In this document: piece after piece, positions 49,706-62,200 of the stretch
How positions within the stretch are numbered: position 1 is the first letter of the stretch
Layout of the letters: the number at the start of each line of letters is the position of its first letter
Assembly (NCBI GenBank): GCA_021234155.1
Contig: JAJEKV010000015.1
Coordinates: 2,886,852 to 2,950,851, forward strand
Origin: Isoetes taiwanensis
Lineage: Eukaryota; Streptophyta; Lycopodiopsida; Isoetales; Isoetaceae
DNA: 64,000 nt
Direction: 5' to 3'
Notes under the pieces: model-generated
The model's input: the letters and a program-made list of their open reading frames with translations, nothing else
Told to the model about the DNA's origin: nothing
The model's database searches: none
Program-made: the position numbers and the translations under genes

Positions 49706-49868
49706 CTACACCAAAACTTAGAAGAATTTCAATTTAGGCCTTCAGCCCAAAGCTCACCACCCAACCAGGCTCGCAAAAGCAAGGATTCTACACCAAAACT
49801 TAGAAGAATTTCAATCTAGGCGTTCAGCCCAAAGCTCACCACCCAACCGGGGTCGCAAAAGCAAGGAT
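49706..49868. repeat. ~80 bp tandem duplication, copy 3
   Basis: Equivalent of 1903-2059; the two halves differ at a handful of positions (for example aatttaggcctt versus aatctaggcgtt). Confidence 0.85.
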
Positions 49869-50825
49869 CACCAAGATATGCACCATTTAGGCTAAGGAAC
49901 AAGAAGGGAAACAAGCACAAAATTCATGGAGACTAGAAGAAGGCTTGTATGGATCAAGAGACTGATAAGGAGGTTGGCGAGAAGGCACGATATGAAGGAG
50001 CAGAAGCACAAGGAGGAGGATCTCCATCCAATAAGCGCCTTCGATGCCTCTAGAAACAGTAATGCAAGCAAACCACTAGAAAAAACAAATGCAAATTTCA
50101 ACCCCACCATGCCATTAACCTGAGTGAACAAGATGAAGAAACCCAACCATAATGAACTGGGCAAGAGATACCACCTTGACAAGATAGAAAAAGACACCCC
50201 AGCATGAACACTGAAAAGAATTGACCAGGAGAAACGTGGCATATAAAAGTGGTCGTAAAGAATGGACCAATAGAACTTTTATGAAAGAGCAAAGTAAACA
50301 ACTAGACATCTGACTATGGAAAAATTATATGTCAAGAAAAGGCTGATTAAATCGAGAAACATAACTATCCCATGCCAAACGCACATATGTAATGAGCGGA
50401 CTTACCAACCAAACCATGAGTAAAAGACACCAACCAAATGCGTGTTACCAAGACTGAAGATCTAAGATGCAAAGGATGCAACAACCATAAAGGATGCAAA
50501 GATAGAATTGCATAGAATCGTTGAGCAATGAACCTATAACGAGCCTCGAAAGGAAGAAGGGCCGCAACAAAGGTGATATAACAAGAATTGATCAAGCATG
50601 AAGAAGAAAAAGCGAAAGTCAACACGAAAAGAGGACAAACACGTATGGGACAAGATAACCATAACATAGACCAAATATGTAGCATAATAACAGGGGGTTT
50701 TCTTTGTGTTTTTGTACGCTTTTCACTAAGGTTTTCCTATAATTTCGTGATGTATTCAAATGGATGTACTAATGCGTACATCTAGAGTGCACCATTTCTG
50801 AGCCATTGATTTTAGCCTTTTTTTT

Positions 50826-51003
50826 TCCAATGGTCAACAACCAATGGCTCACAACAAAAGCCCTTTTTTTTGTGCGTGTGGTGCATAATGGTCAACAACC
50901 AATGGCTCACAACAAAAGCTCTTTTTGTGTGTGTGGTGCATAATGGTCAACAACCAATGGCTCACAACAAAAGCCCTCTTTTTGTGTGTGTGGTGCATAA
51001 TGG
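50826..51003. repeat. triplicated ~57 bp minisatellite, copy 3
   Basis: Equivalent of 2991-3177 with shorter T runs. It lies inside the stretch deleted from unit copy 2, so only copies 1 and 3 have it. Confidence 0.9.
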
Positions 51004-54000
51004 GCACATGAAGGGCGCATGTAGTGCGGTTCCTTCCCGGCAACACATTTCTTATCATAACTTTTGATCCAGAGCTCTGTTTGAGATGATTTTTATTGCG
51101 TTGGAAAGCTCTCTCCGAGATCTTTTTGATAGTGTATGATATGGATATGTTTGGTTAAGTTATATATGCTAAAACAGCAATTTTCCGGCCGGGTTTGGTA
51201 GGCTTTTACATCCTACCAGCTGATTAATACAGGATTGCGCTATTGGATATTGTTTTATGGCTCATTCCGAATGAAGCCTGCAAAAAATTACCATGCATTT
51301 TTAGATTTTGAGGCTTCTAGATCCTTGTGCTAACAAGCAGAAAAGTTTCCCACTTTGGTTTCTCACCACAAGAATCCATGGAGGCCAAAGGTTGCTGTTA
51401 AATTCCAGTTGAAAAATGTGTGTGTATGGGTGTTGCAAACTTTATGACTTTCAGAATAATGGGATCAATCTGCTCTATCTTTATGGTAACTTTTACTTAT
51501 GTTCTATTTGTTTTATTGTGATGAAATTCAAAAGCTACAGGTGATGAAAGCCTCAAATGAATTCTAGTTTTTTTCGGTTTTGAATTCTAAAATTTTGTCT
51601 CACTGGGGAGGGGGGGGTGTGATGTCCTTAAGGCCCCGAAGGGGCCAAATTTTTTTTTTTGCAACACAAACCATTAACATCCAACATATAAAAATTAAAC
51701 CCCCCAACACATAACAACCATTGACATTAACAACCAACACATAACTACCATTGACATTAATTAACACAACCATTGGGTCCAACACATTTAAATTAAAATC
51801 CCCCTTAAACCCCCTTTGGTTTGGGTGCATATTCACACGGGGGTGACTCGGCAACGAGTCATTGGATAGGCATATTCACCCCTTATTCCTTAATCTACAC
51901 CGTACGTAAAGTTCCTCGTTTGTGGGGTATGCAAGTACAAAATTTGCTATACTGTATAACAAGATTCGCAAAATACTATAAGATTTCAAGCAAAATACTA
52001 TATAGTGTTGATTTCATACGTGCAAAATACAATTATGAGGGCTCTCGCTGCATACAAAAATGTAAAATAGAAATTGGAATGAAAAGGAAATAGAATGAAA
52101 TACGAGAAGTATGACGAACATGCAAGGAGAAATAGAAGAATTAAGACGTTTATCGCTAATGTCATACAATGCAAATATATAATAAGCCCTCAAAGGCGAG
52201 AAAAACTGAGATCGTATGACACAAAAGCGTGCATGGGCCCTCAAAGGGCAACCCAGGACAAAACAACTGGGAACATATGAAAAAAGCGCATGCATTGACC
52301 GACACAGGGGGGACCACATGGATAGAACTAAAGAACCAACGAGTAATCCAAAATAACTATATGGACATTCACAGCATTCCCGCGTAATTAGAGACATGAA
52401 AATGAAAAATAAATGAACAAGCCCCGGTCTATCCCGACTTAATCATAGCAATAAGTTAAATGGAATGTATGAATATGAGTCCGAAAGAAAGGAAATTGCA
52501 TGACATATAGAACAAGCATCGAAATAACGAACCTAGTTGGAATCATGCAATGCACAAAGTTCCCAAAGGCAACCGAAACCATGCAATACACATATCATCT
52601 ACTAGATATATATGCCCAAAATGATATAGTATAGAAAGTCGGAGAGCAAAAGAAACTGTATAAATAAAACCATAGAAAGCCCCAAGATGAATTTAATGTG
52701 AACATCGAGCGCCAAATAAACGGTCTAGAGAAAGAGATATGGCAATCAACACATGGCCTAAAAGCTTGAAAATTACGCAATGCACAATCTCTCAGAGCCC
52801 GGGGGTGCAACATGACAAATGTACATGGCAAACCGCTCTCATGAAATTGATGATTCGAGTTACAAAAAACAATGCAATAAAATCTCAACCGAATGCGCTC
52901 AGGAGAACATACCAGAAGATCGTATGCAGAATCATGTGAATCAAAGGGACAAACAGAAGTAAAAGAAGTAACTATCATATATGACAACAAAGCATATACA
53001 CATCTAGATAGCGGCTAAAGGGCACCTAATGAACAAAGGGGCGACACATGTATCGTGGGAAATATCATGCATACGCATACATGTAAAGCTTTAGCACCTA
53101 TGCACGAATACTTCCAAAACTAAAAGATATCGAGGAGGAGAACATGACTCTACTCGACTCAAATCGGACTAGAGAATAACACGCAACAAGAAGGGGGAAC
53201 GGTTACAACAACAGTGCAAAAATATTAGAAAGAACATACATACCATGTTCAAGTCCCTTGTGTTGATGCAAAGGTCACTTGCCACGCTAAATGTCGATGG
53301 TGCTAAACATTTCGTGGTTGAAAAAACATGCTTGATGCACCATGGTTGTATAGCAAAATCACACGTTTCAAATCAAAATAAGTCAATTTCAAGACCACAA
53401 CTTACTTGCCAACAACCTTCCTAAGGGAACTAGCCCTACAAGACGTAAGAAAATAATCTCGCAGATATAAACCATGTATACAACCAACACGACCAAATTT
53501 ATAAGGACAAGAAGCGTAAAATAACTCGAGGCAGACAAGTTGCCAAGACAAAAACTGCCTAGCAGAGACATACCACGTGGCATCTTCAAAGTCCCATAAG
53601 CTCTAGGGTATAACATAAAACCGAGATATACACTTGTTGGCCTTAAAGCTATCTTTCTATAATAACTCTAAGTTCAATTATGATAATTCACTACATCTAA
53701 TGTTATACCACAACCATAATGATGACAAGAACTTCTTCTATCACAAGACGACCTGTTCTCTAATCATACGAAAATTGATATCCTTACATAATCTGCCATG
53801 CTGAACCAACCCTGAGGTGTTGAGTAATATGGGGCATCGCAAAGTGCATGCAATAACTAATACTTTCACATAGTGTTAGCAATAACATAGAAGCTATAAA
53901 GCCCAAAGAGATTTACGAGCAAGACAAGAAAAATTCAAAGAACAGGGCCACTAGACCCGACAAAAGCACAACACGCCTAAGAGGAAGTATAGCAAGACAA

Positions 54001-54354
54001 ACCCTACAAAATTCACAAATAAACTTAAAATGAAAGCGAGGTCATCCATAGAGGGGGCAAGGATAACTGACGCCTGGTATCCCTGCCTAAGATAGAAAAT
54101 ACAAAACAATCGGAAAGAAGCGGTGGCGAATCGGCCAGGGGTGCCAGATGCATGTCGAATCTGAGGCCAGATGCAGGTGAGGATGCCGCAATCGCCAAGA
54201 ACGACCCATCAAGAAAGTAAGGAACAGAAACTCGATCAAATTAGTACCAGACGAACTCAGGCGGAGGTTGCGGCAGACCTGGGTTAATCTGAAAGGGGAG
54301 ATTCATAAAGAGACGGAAAAGGGGCATAGATGCAGGTGAGGAAGCTGCAACCCT

Positions 54355-54535
54355 CAGAACCGATCGAGACCAAGGCAGAAAATAGAGAAACACGATAGGA
54401 TCGAGAAACAAGGCAGAAAATAGAGAAACAAGATAGGATCAAGCTGATAGGATCGAGACCAAGGCAGAAAATAGAGGAGCAAGATAGGGATCCAGAACTT
54501 CAAGATATCTGAGAAAATAGATGATAAACTGGAAT
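54355..54535. repeat. AG-rich minisatellite, copy 3
   Basis: Equivalent of 39955-40130. Downstream, 54655-54800 has several copies of a gaactggaagcaaacgatcc-like unit of about 35-45 bp alternating with accactcgaaccagatcaaa. Confidence 0.75.
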
Positions 54536-55125
54536 GCAAGTTGGACCCTCAGGAATCGAACAGAACTGAAAAACAGGAAACCCGGAAAGAGAGATGCAAA
54601 ACGACCAAACCAAGGGCGGGAAGAGCGCAGAGATATGGCAACGAGGGACCCATAAGAAAAACCGGAAGAACTGGAAGCAACGATCTAGAAAAACCACTTG
54701 AACCAGATCAAACAGAAGAACTGGAAGCAAACGATCCAAAAAGAAGAACTGGAAGTAAACGATCCAGAAGAACCACTCGAACCAGATCAAAGCAAACCAC
54801 TCGAATCAAACCTACTTGTAACTGTAACCGTAACCAAACACACAGAAAAAGAACACACCAAGTCATCAGAACAAACTAACCTTTGAAAGCCAAAGAACCT
54901 TCGAAAAGCCAAATAACCCGAGCAAGACAGCAGCAGCACCTCGGAAGACCCGAGCAAGACAGCAGCAGCACCTCGGAAGCAATCACGCAAAAGGTAACTT
55001 AGGTAGTAGGTAGGAGAATAGTCTTTTGTGGTCGTGGGATGGGATGAAACTTGTGGAGGCAAAAGAGAAAGAATGAAAAAGGAGCTCAAGAGAACGCCGA
55101 TGACTGGAAAGGAAGAATGAAGCCG

Positions 55126-55198
55126 TATAAATAGGAGAGGCGAGGAAGGGCGTCCCCATCCAAAGAATGTCGGTTCTATTGCTATCACAATAGAACCG
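55126..55198 (+). promoter_or_regulatory. TATA-like box followed by perfect hairpin, copy 3
   Basis: TATAAATAGG at 55126-55135 matches the plant TATA box. About 45 bases downstream, 55171-55181 (cggttctattg) pairs perfectly with 55188-55198 (caatagaaccg) around a 6-base loop. A transcript started from this TATA would begin near or inside the hairpin. No ORF follows directly; a LINE fragment begins about 430 bases later. Promoter activity is inference. Confidence 0.45.
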
Positions 55199-55604
55199 TG
55201 GCATTTTCTTTTTACTAGCCCCCTTTCATTTTGTTTTTATTGCCCCCTAGCTAAGATGTCTGATAATAACAGAAAAGCTGCAGCATTATTTGGATCCCAT
55301 TGTATCTGATCTCCATCATGACAATGTCAACATCAAATCTGCAGGAACCAAGCATGACAGTACTATAATAGATGTCATCCTTTTCTTCCGTTGCTAGCTT
55401 GCATGTAACTATTTAGCTTATCTCCTTCACATAACAAAATCCAAACATGTAAATCATGTCGTTAGCATGTAATGTAAAATTGCACCATAGATGCATTTAA
55501 AGTTGCAGCCATCAAGATATTTCTTATCACAAAACTAGTTGGCTTTTCTACCTTCAAACTTGCTTTCTTCTCCACTAGACTTCTTGAGTTCTTTCAACCA
55601 TTTG

Positions 55605-57120
55605 GTAGTAGTATCGGGGTTCATCAGGGATGCCCTCTCTCCCCAACATTGTTGGGCTTTACATTGATCAATTGGAAAGCTGGCTTGCTGATAATGGGGG
55701 CGACAGAGCTCACCTTCTCCACCAGATCATCATGCAGTTAATATATGCTGATGATGTGGGCCTCCTAGCTTATACACCAGTCACCAGCAGACATGCAACG
55801 ACATCTCGATGCCCTGGACACATTCTGCCAAGCAACTGATATGCGCATCAACCTGGCCAAGACTAAGGTAGTTCTCATATCATCCTCACGTCAGCCGAGG
55901 ATCCCCATCATCAGTTACCGAGGGCAGAATGTGGAAGTGGCATCCACATACAAATATTTGGGAGTGGAGTTTCCTTCTACTATGCACTGGGACACATCCA
56001 TACGGCTACGAGTGACGGCGGGCTGGAAGGCACTATATGCAATGCAAAACAATAGTCATAGAGCGGAGTTGTATGATTGGGCCCATCAGTCACACCTGTT
56101 TAAAGTCTTAGTGGAGCCTGTCCTTTTATACGGGGTTGAAGTATGGGGCCCAGTAGTATCCCTCGCTACTTGGAATGACTTGGAGCAGGTGCAGAAAGTC
56201 TTCTTGGTACGAGCACTAGAGGGTGAAGTCCACATACCCATATCAAATTCTACTACAGGAGATGGGATTCTTGCCTCTTCAGAGGGCGGCCCTTGATTGC
56301 CACATTGTCTATTTTCAAAAGGTGGTCAATATGGACGATGCTCGTCTCTCTAACCTAGCTTATATCATGGCAATGGGGCCGCAGCGCCTCAAGGCCATGC
56401 TGGAGGGAAAAGAGAGCTCAATGGTTGGCTAGATGGAATGTTCAGAAGCACAGGTGCATACATGTGCAAACAGAAGCATATCGCCATAGCTTGAGGCAGT
56501 ACCTTGACGCTTGCTTCCTCAGCAAGCTTTGGGACGCCAGTGCCCTTGAACAGGTCAAGACAGCACACTATCCCACATTGGAACGAGGCCCGCAATGCTA
56601 CCTGCGTACCTACTTGCCCATGAAAAGGCGAAGACTCATTGCCTCCATTCGCACAGAAGCACACCATCTTCGAATTGAGACGGGCAGATAAATTGGTGAC
56701 CCACGCCAGGACAGGCTCTGTCAATGCTGCTAAATGGGAGTCATTAAGGATGAATCTCATACCCTTCAAAGTTGCCCAGCATATGATCAAATCCGGACGC
56801 GCTATGCTGAGTTGGTCAGGCCTAGCCAGCCACTACATGTGACATTGAGCACGGCTTCCGTACGGGTGCTGGGATCATACCTTCAGGAGGTTATGGACAT
56901 GTGAGATCAGCTATGTCCTCGGGCACACACTTGACACGTATATATACATTTATTTCATGATGATGTATACAATATTTCTTATTACTGCCATGGTTTTTCC
57001 CTCGAAAACCCTTCGGGGCGGGGGTTTTTTAACTCAAGACAGTAATAAGTTTGTTGCACTCCTCCGATTGGTATCAGTGGATGATAAAAATCATTCTTTT
57101 TTTCTTTCTTTCTTTCTTTG
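55605..57120 (+). mobile_element. 5'-truncated LINE with T-rich tail, copy 3
   Basis: Non-LTR reverse transcriptase end. Residues like PTLLGLYIDQLE at 55640-55675 and the catalytic IYADD at 55741-55755 are RT palm motifs, followed by RINLAKTK and YKYLGVEF (RT thumb region, frame starting 55793). Further frames at 56223-56432 and 56425-56691 continue the C-terminal region, and a final Cys/His block (CQCC..H..C, clear in the copy 2 equivalent 42174-42500) near 56700-56790 is typical of LINE C-termini. Stop near 56903; a TTTC-rich tail is at 57098-57120. At least three frameshifts break it. The N-terminal RT, endonuclease and ORF1 are missing, as expected for a 5'-truncated insertion. Confidence 0.8.
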
Positions 57121-58658
57121 CATTAAGAATTTTAATGCCACTACTTTCCAAAAACTTAGCAGTTAATTTTTTATTAATCTTCCTTGCCACATGAATTAGC
57201 TTCTTGCTTGTCACACTGCCACTTCCAGTTTGAACTTTAGCGTTAGTCTTTGGTAGGATAATTATGCTATAGAAGATTCTTAGCCTCTCTATTCAGACCC
57301 AATGTCCTCTTGAGATTGGCGGCTACGTGTTTATACAAAGTTTGAACACTCATCAACTGCCAATTCAGTTCCTTAATGCAATATAACCTTCTTGAAGGCT
57401 TTTCAGCTTATTGTTAGAAGGATTAATAATGTGACAGAATGTGAATTTCATTTAACCAAAGAATGCTTTATAAGATTGTCCTATGTACATATAGAATTAA
57501 AGAACTAAAGATTATGTCAAGCGTCCAAACAAACTATCAAACTTTAATAAGCATTAACGCCTACAGGGCAGTTAAATACATGTCGGACTGCAGAAAAATC
57601 CGATGGCTGCTAATTATTTTGGCTTACGTGGCATGACACGTGGACACTCTAGAATTGCGGAAAAAAGTTGCACCCAGGGTTAGACAACCCTGCTAAAAAA
57701 AACGATATCAAAGGGTGGAGCAACTAATAAAAAGGTGGTTGCAATACAAAGATGGGGTCGAGGAGATAAAAAGGGGCATCAATTATTTTGGACAAAAGAG
57801 CCGAGGTTCTTTTTTAAGGTCACCTTATAATGAAAATGGGCTTCCTTGGAAAAGGGGGTCATGAGCAAATATATAACAGGGGCCTCGACCTATTAACAAA
57901 AACATTACAGATGGATGATCTTCAGTGTAGCGGCAGCACCACATGGACAGTTGGCATCAACCACATTTGCAATCGCTACTCTAACAAAGGAATCTAGTGG
58001 CTGTGGCAGTCCGAGAAGAAAAGCAACGCCACCTTTGTTCTATTTTTGGCAGAGATATCTTACACTGCAGTCTCCGCTCCCTTTGAATTTGTGAACCATA
58101 TAAAGGGTTGGAATCCCTGATGAGTTACTAGAGCCTTGATTGAACCGGAACGATATCCTAAATCCTTTCCTTAATCCCTGTTGTAAAGGCTTGATTTGTG
58201 TCTACTTGGAGTAGAATGTTAAAATGCTCATGTCTGTTCCCAGCCATCGGTGTAATTTTTCTTGCTATAGAACATGTGTATGTTATAATCATGTGGACCC
58301 GGTTGGGTGGTTAACCGTGTAATCCAATCAAATTATCTGAGATAAATGATACTTGGATCTTGTTCTTCAATTGAGATGATGTTGAGCAGCTAATTAGTTT
58401 TCCGTAATCAATGAATCGTATCACCAGAGACCTGTTTCTGTCCTAAATTATTCTGAGAGAATGGATGGAAGATTCAAGGAAGATAGAATAAATATATGAT
58501 AGCAAGTTTATCATTGTACCATGCAGGTATGAAACATGTCATAATTTTACTCGATATCCGTAACTCATGGATGAAGCAGATTCATGGAACTGGGGGAAAA
58601 CATACATTGACATAGAACTATCCTTTCAAATAATAAGAAATCAATTAGTGTTTCCTAC

Positions 58659-59248
58659 CATGAAAGTACTCCTCTCTTGTCCCTTGCAAAATATGGTAAT
58701 CCTCTCTGATCCAATCGACTGGCTTCAGATCGATGTAATTCTTGGCCTAGCTCAAAATCAGTAATATATGTTCGTTAAAATGACAAGGGTCATTTTTATA
58801 AAAAGTGATAGAAAAAATGCATCACATTTGCTTTCTCAAGATCCTCTTGGTACAAATAATATTCAAGTTCAGAGGCTGCCATTGGAATGTAACTGCCAAG
58901 TTCTTCTGCTTTCTTGATTTGATCTCTCATAATTGATCTGGGAGCATGAAGAGCTAGCTCGTGGCTTTTCTCATCAACCACATCACATAGGACTAAAGCT
59001 GTTTTTTCTAGCCTATACTGAATCATTAGCAAAAATACCATATTAGGAAAAAAGAATACAAGGCTCACCACGTTGCAATGCGGACAATCCTAAGTTGAGG
59101 AACCAGATGAATATCCCGATACCCAAGCTCCTAACTGACATACTTATACCCTGAAACTGCCTCCATGTTTAAGTCGATTGCTAGTAGATATGAACAAGAA
59201 TGAGTACCATCAGGTACTGTGCTTTCCAGAAAGAAATGCCCAGTATAT
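58659..59248 (-). pseudogene. glutamine synthetase-like (PuuA type) gene fragment, copy 3
   Basis: Exon A (59248 down to about 59069) has HFFLE, DGTHSCSYLLAIDLNMEAVSGY and GYRDIHLVP. Exon B (59012-58826) has TALVLCDVVDEK, HAPRSIMRDQI and SELEYYLYQ. Exon C (58746-58659) has DLKP and DYHILQGTREEYF. This is the order of the N-terminal and early catalytic part of the gamma-glutamylputrescine synthetase-like glutamine synthetases, bacterial type I relatives that ligate glutamate to an amine using ATP. Donor GTGAGCC and acceptor TATAG join A to B inside the Trp codon of the conserved PWLE-like site, and CTAG joins B to C in phase, so the intron calls are strong. An in-frame TAG lies in exon A. The rest of the catalytic domain was not found, so the gene is truncated. 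Confidence 0.78.
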
Positions 59249-59460
59249 CTGTTTTCATCAACAATGTAGAAGTATAACTCAGATATTCAAGACCCTAATA
59301 TTATATTTGCAAATTTCAAGCAGATGAATTGAATCTTGTTTGCAGAGATCACTATTTTGCTTTAAGACCAAAAACCCCAAAGTAAATGGCTATAATTTGG
59401 CTGTATGCTCATAATAGTGGCTATAATAGTGGCACACCAAGCCTAACTTCGATCAGCACA

Positions 59461-59781
59461 TCAAGCAAATAGAAATGAAATTGGTGAAGTGGCTAAGCAA
59501 TCAGAGAACTCTGGGACAGAATTTATGCTCTGATGGAATCTAGCTCTGATGGCTTCTATACCGTTATTGAGGGTTGAATAGAACTCCATTGTTTCTTCAT
59601 CACCAAGGAGTATCTGACCCCTCCAAATTTGTCTATTTTGCGCCTCCAGATCTGGAACTTGCTTGCAAAGGTAGGCTGCCCATATATCTGAAACAATATA
59701 TGATACCACCTTTGAAAGGTAGATATGAGATAACACAGAATCTAGGATAATGTGGTGGTCTGTAGAGCAGAAAAGAAACAC
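59461..59781 (-). other. possible exon of unknown gene, copy 3
   Basis: A 106-codon open stretch, identical in copy 2 (45054-45374), starts near a good acceptor (tctgctctACAG on the minus strand). It reads through IWAAYLCKQVPDLEAQNRQ and GDEETMEFYSTLNN. A possible upstream exon ends at a GTAAGT donor near 59840, but its reading phase does not match. It lies about 210 bases upstream of the glutamine-synthetase-like exons on the same strand. I recognise no family, and it may or may not belong to that gene. Confidence 0.3.
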
Positions 59782-60359
59782 AAAGAATGTACCCTACTTG
59801 TTTCTTGAAAAAATCCAGAATGATGGAAGAAAACTTACAGGTGATTCATCACACTCTGGAGCCAACGCCACTACGAGGAGCTCCGGCGATGGAGCCCTCG
59901 ATCGTTTTGATGTCGGCCTTCGATGGAGTTAACAAAAGTAAATGGAGGGGTCTGACATCGGATAAATCTTGGTCGATGAATCATGAAGTTATTAACTAGA
60001 TGTTAAAACGTAACATAACAAAAATCAATGTGAAAGGGGGTTAAATGCCTAATTTAAAATTTGTTAAAAGTTAATCCCTTCAATTTAACAAATTTCTACA
60101 AAAAACACGTGTGTTACTAGTTAACTTAAAGTTTTTTAACTTAACAAAATTAACCCCATGGTGTGTAGGTACCCTAACTCCTGCATAAAAATGAGGCATC
60201 CGATTCTTTAGAAGGCCTACTAATTTGAAAAAGAAATGGGGGCATAGTTATTCAATTGCGTCGCAAACTCTACAAAGAAGTGTTCAACGTTCATAGGTAA
60301 GATATTGTCATTTTGTTTCTATTTGTAATATTTTTTCTTCAATCTTTTTTCTTTTGCCT

Positions 60360-60870
60360 TCAAATCCGACTCCGGTAGCTCCTTTCATTTCTTGCCATAT
60401 CTGTTCGTTTTTCTTTTTGTTTGATCCATTTTTGCTGTAGATCGAGATGGACCTTTCTGGTGCCCAGAAGAGGATCAAGAAGCGTATTCAAGCCCTTTTT
60501 TTGGTAAAGATTATACTGGAGTAAACCTACCAATCCATAAATCAGATCTTTTGTGCTTCCTATTGACAGCTCCAGATCCACGGCTATGACGAACATAAGC
60601 TTTGGTATAATTACCGTTCGTTCGCGGTAGCCTCCTCGGAAAGAATCACGGAAAAAAAAAAAAAAAAAAGTTGTCTATTAGCCACGCCTTTTCTGAAATG
60701 GCTCTGGCATCTTTGAAGATTTCAAGATATTGTAAGCCCAATATTTCTGACTCATGAATGCTAAGAAGCTCTGGAATAGCCTTTGTCGTGCCAATGGACA
60801 CCATAATTTTGGAATTTTTCTTGTGCCTCTGTGGCCATTTCTGTCTATTAGTGTCATTTTCCACTTGCCA
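60360..60870 (-). other. unit segment with short open frames, copy 3
   Basis: Minus-strand frames here and at 46075-46446 contain stretches such as IPELLSIHESEILGLQYLEI, interrupted by a poly-A tract (plus strand) of different length in each copy. No domain is recognised and no splice structure is convincing. The equivalent at 12640-12880 is also broken. Confidence 0.25.
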
Positions 60871-61214
60871 TTAAGTTAAGTTATCTTAACTATTTGGCTA
60901 TCTCTTAACCTAACTAGAAAAAATTTCTAGTTTTCCATTGAGGTGGTGAAAATTCCCCAAGAATGGGCTAAGGGGAAAGAACAAGAGACAGTATACTTTC
61001 AATTCCCTCCTTTGAAGAGTGGTCAATGGGATATTTATCTAAGGCCAATGGGATATTATATGTAGATTCTAGCTCATATTTGTATTGTCTAGATAATTCT
61101 AGCTCATATTATATTGTCTATATTATTTTAGATCATATTATATTGTCTACCTCATCTTATTATTGAAACCTCAATCTTTTTTGAACATAATTCTTTTAAT
61201 ATATTAATGTACCC

Positions 61215-61348
61215 CGCATAGGTTTAATAGGTTTAATGCATAAGTTTACATAGATTTAATGCATTTCAATGGGCTTTCATAGGTTTAATGCATAGCTTCC
61301 ATGGGTTTAATGCATAGGTTTACATAGGTTTAGTAGGTTCTATGCATC
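61215..61348. repeat. GTTTAATG-type minisatellite, copy 3
   Basis: Identical arrangement to 46797-46930. Confidence 0.8.
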
Positions 61349-61477
61349 ATTTTAGAAAGATACCTCTGCAAAAATAAACTCTGGCCCTCAGAACCACATT
61401 TTTCACTCTGAGTTATCTTTGTCCACTCCATAACTACTTTTCTCACTCTGAGTTGCCTTTCTCGACTCATGAATCTG

Positions 61478-61636
61478 TTTGGCATTCCCTTGTTTCATGT
61501 ATTAATTATGTTCTTTATTTCCTGTCTAGCAGAAACTAACAGAGCTCCATCTGATTTACCAAAAGCAGAAGCTGAATTAGTTGCGGGCTATAATGTGGAA
61601 TATTCTTACATGGGATTCGCTCTTTTTTCTCCTAGG
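61478..61636 (+). pseudogene. nad1: mitochondrial nad1 fragment (nuclear copy), unit copy 3
   Basis: Sequence identical over the matching region to 47060-47218, with the same Ser and Lys differences. The transfer therefore happened before the 14.4 kb unit was duplicated. Confidence 0.85.
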
Positions 61637-61732
61637 CTCTTAGACTTGCATTTCTCACTCTGAACTGTCTTTCTGGACTCTCTTTCTCGACTCTCAAGTA
61701 GAGAAAAGCCCTTAAACCTGCACTTGCACTGT

Positions 61733-61758
61733 CTTTCTCGACTCGCAAGTCGAGAAAG
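61733..61758. repeat. perfect palindrome next to nad1 fragment, copy 3
   Basis: Same 11 bp stem and 4-base loop as in copy 2, in the same position relative to nad1. Confidence 0.85.
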
Positions 61759-61938
61759 GCCCTCAAACCAGCCTTTTTCACTCCTCGACTTGGAATTGAG
61801 AAAGGCTCTCTACATTTCTTAAACATGGCCTTCAGAATTGGTTATTATCTTAATTGTCCTATCTATGGCATCACTTGACTAACTTGATTCTGTCTTTTGC
61901 AATTCTTATTCCAACCAGATATTACATACTCGAGAGTC

Positions 61939-62073
61939 ATGGAAAGACCCTTTCAGAAGAAAGTAGGCACGAAGAGGGTGGTGACATTAGTTGGACAGTC
62001 CATGAAGCATGTGTATGAAATGGATGTAATCGTTGTGACAGTACAACCACCATGGTCTCTTCCTCTACTATAA
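61939..62073 (+). CDS. small open frame, unknown, copy 3
   Basis: Identical to 47521-47655. Conservation between two nearly identical repeat copies says little about function. Confidence 0.2.
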   Translation: MERPFQKKVGTKRVVTLVGQSMKHVYEMDVIVVTVQPPWSLPLL

Positions 62074-62200
62074 AATAAATTGTAATGATAATATTTATAA
62101 ATAAAAATTCAATGAATACTAGCACTTTATATGAAGAAAGTAAACTATTTCATTGGTTATAGATGTGTTTTTCAGTTTCTCGACTTGTCATTCTAGAAAT

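Larger units (their letters stand above)
47781..62200. repeat. 14.4 kb tandem unit, copy 3 (complete)
   Basis: This is the only complete unit in the window, bounded by the same start sequence at 47781 and 62201, giving a length of about 14,420 bases. It has the best preserved reading frames (for example YADD in the LINE reverse transcriptase at 55741-55755) and is the reference used here for the other copies. Confidence 0.95.
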
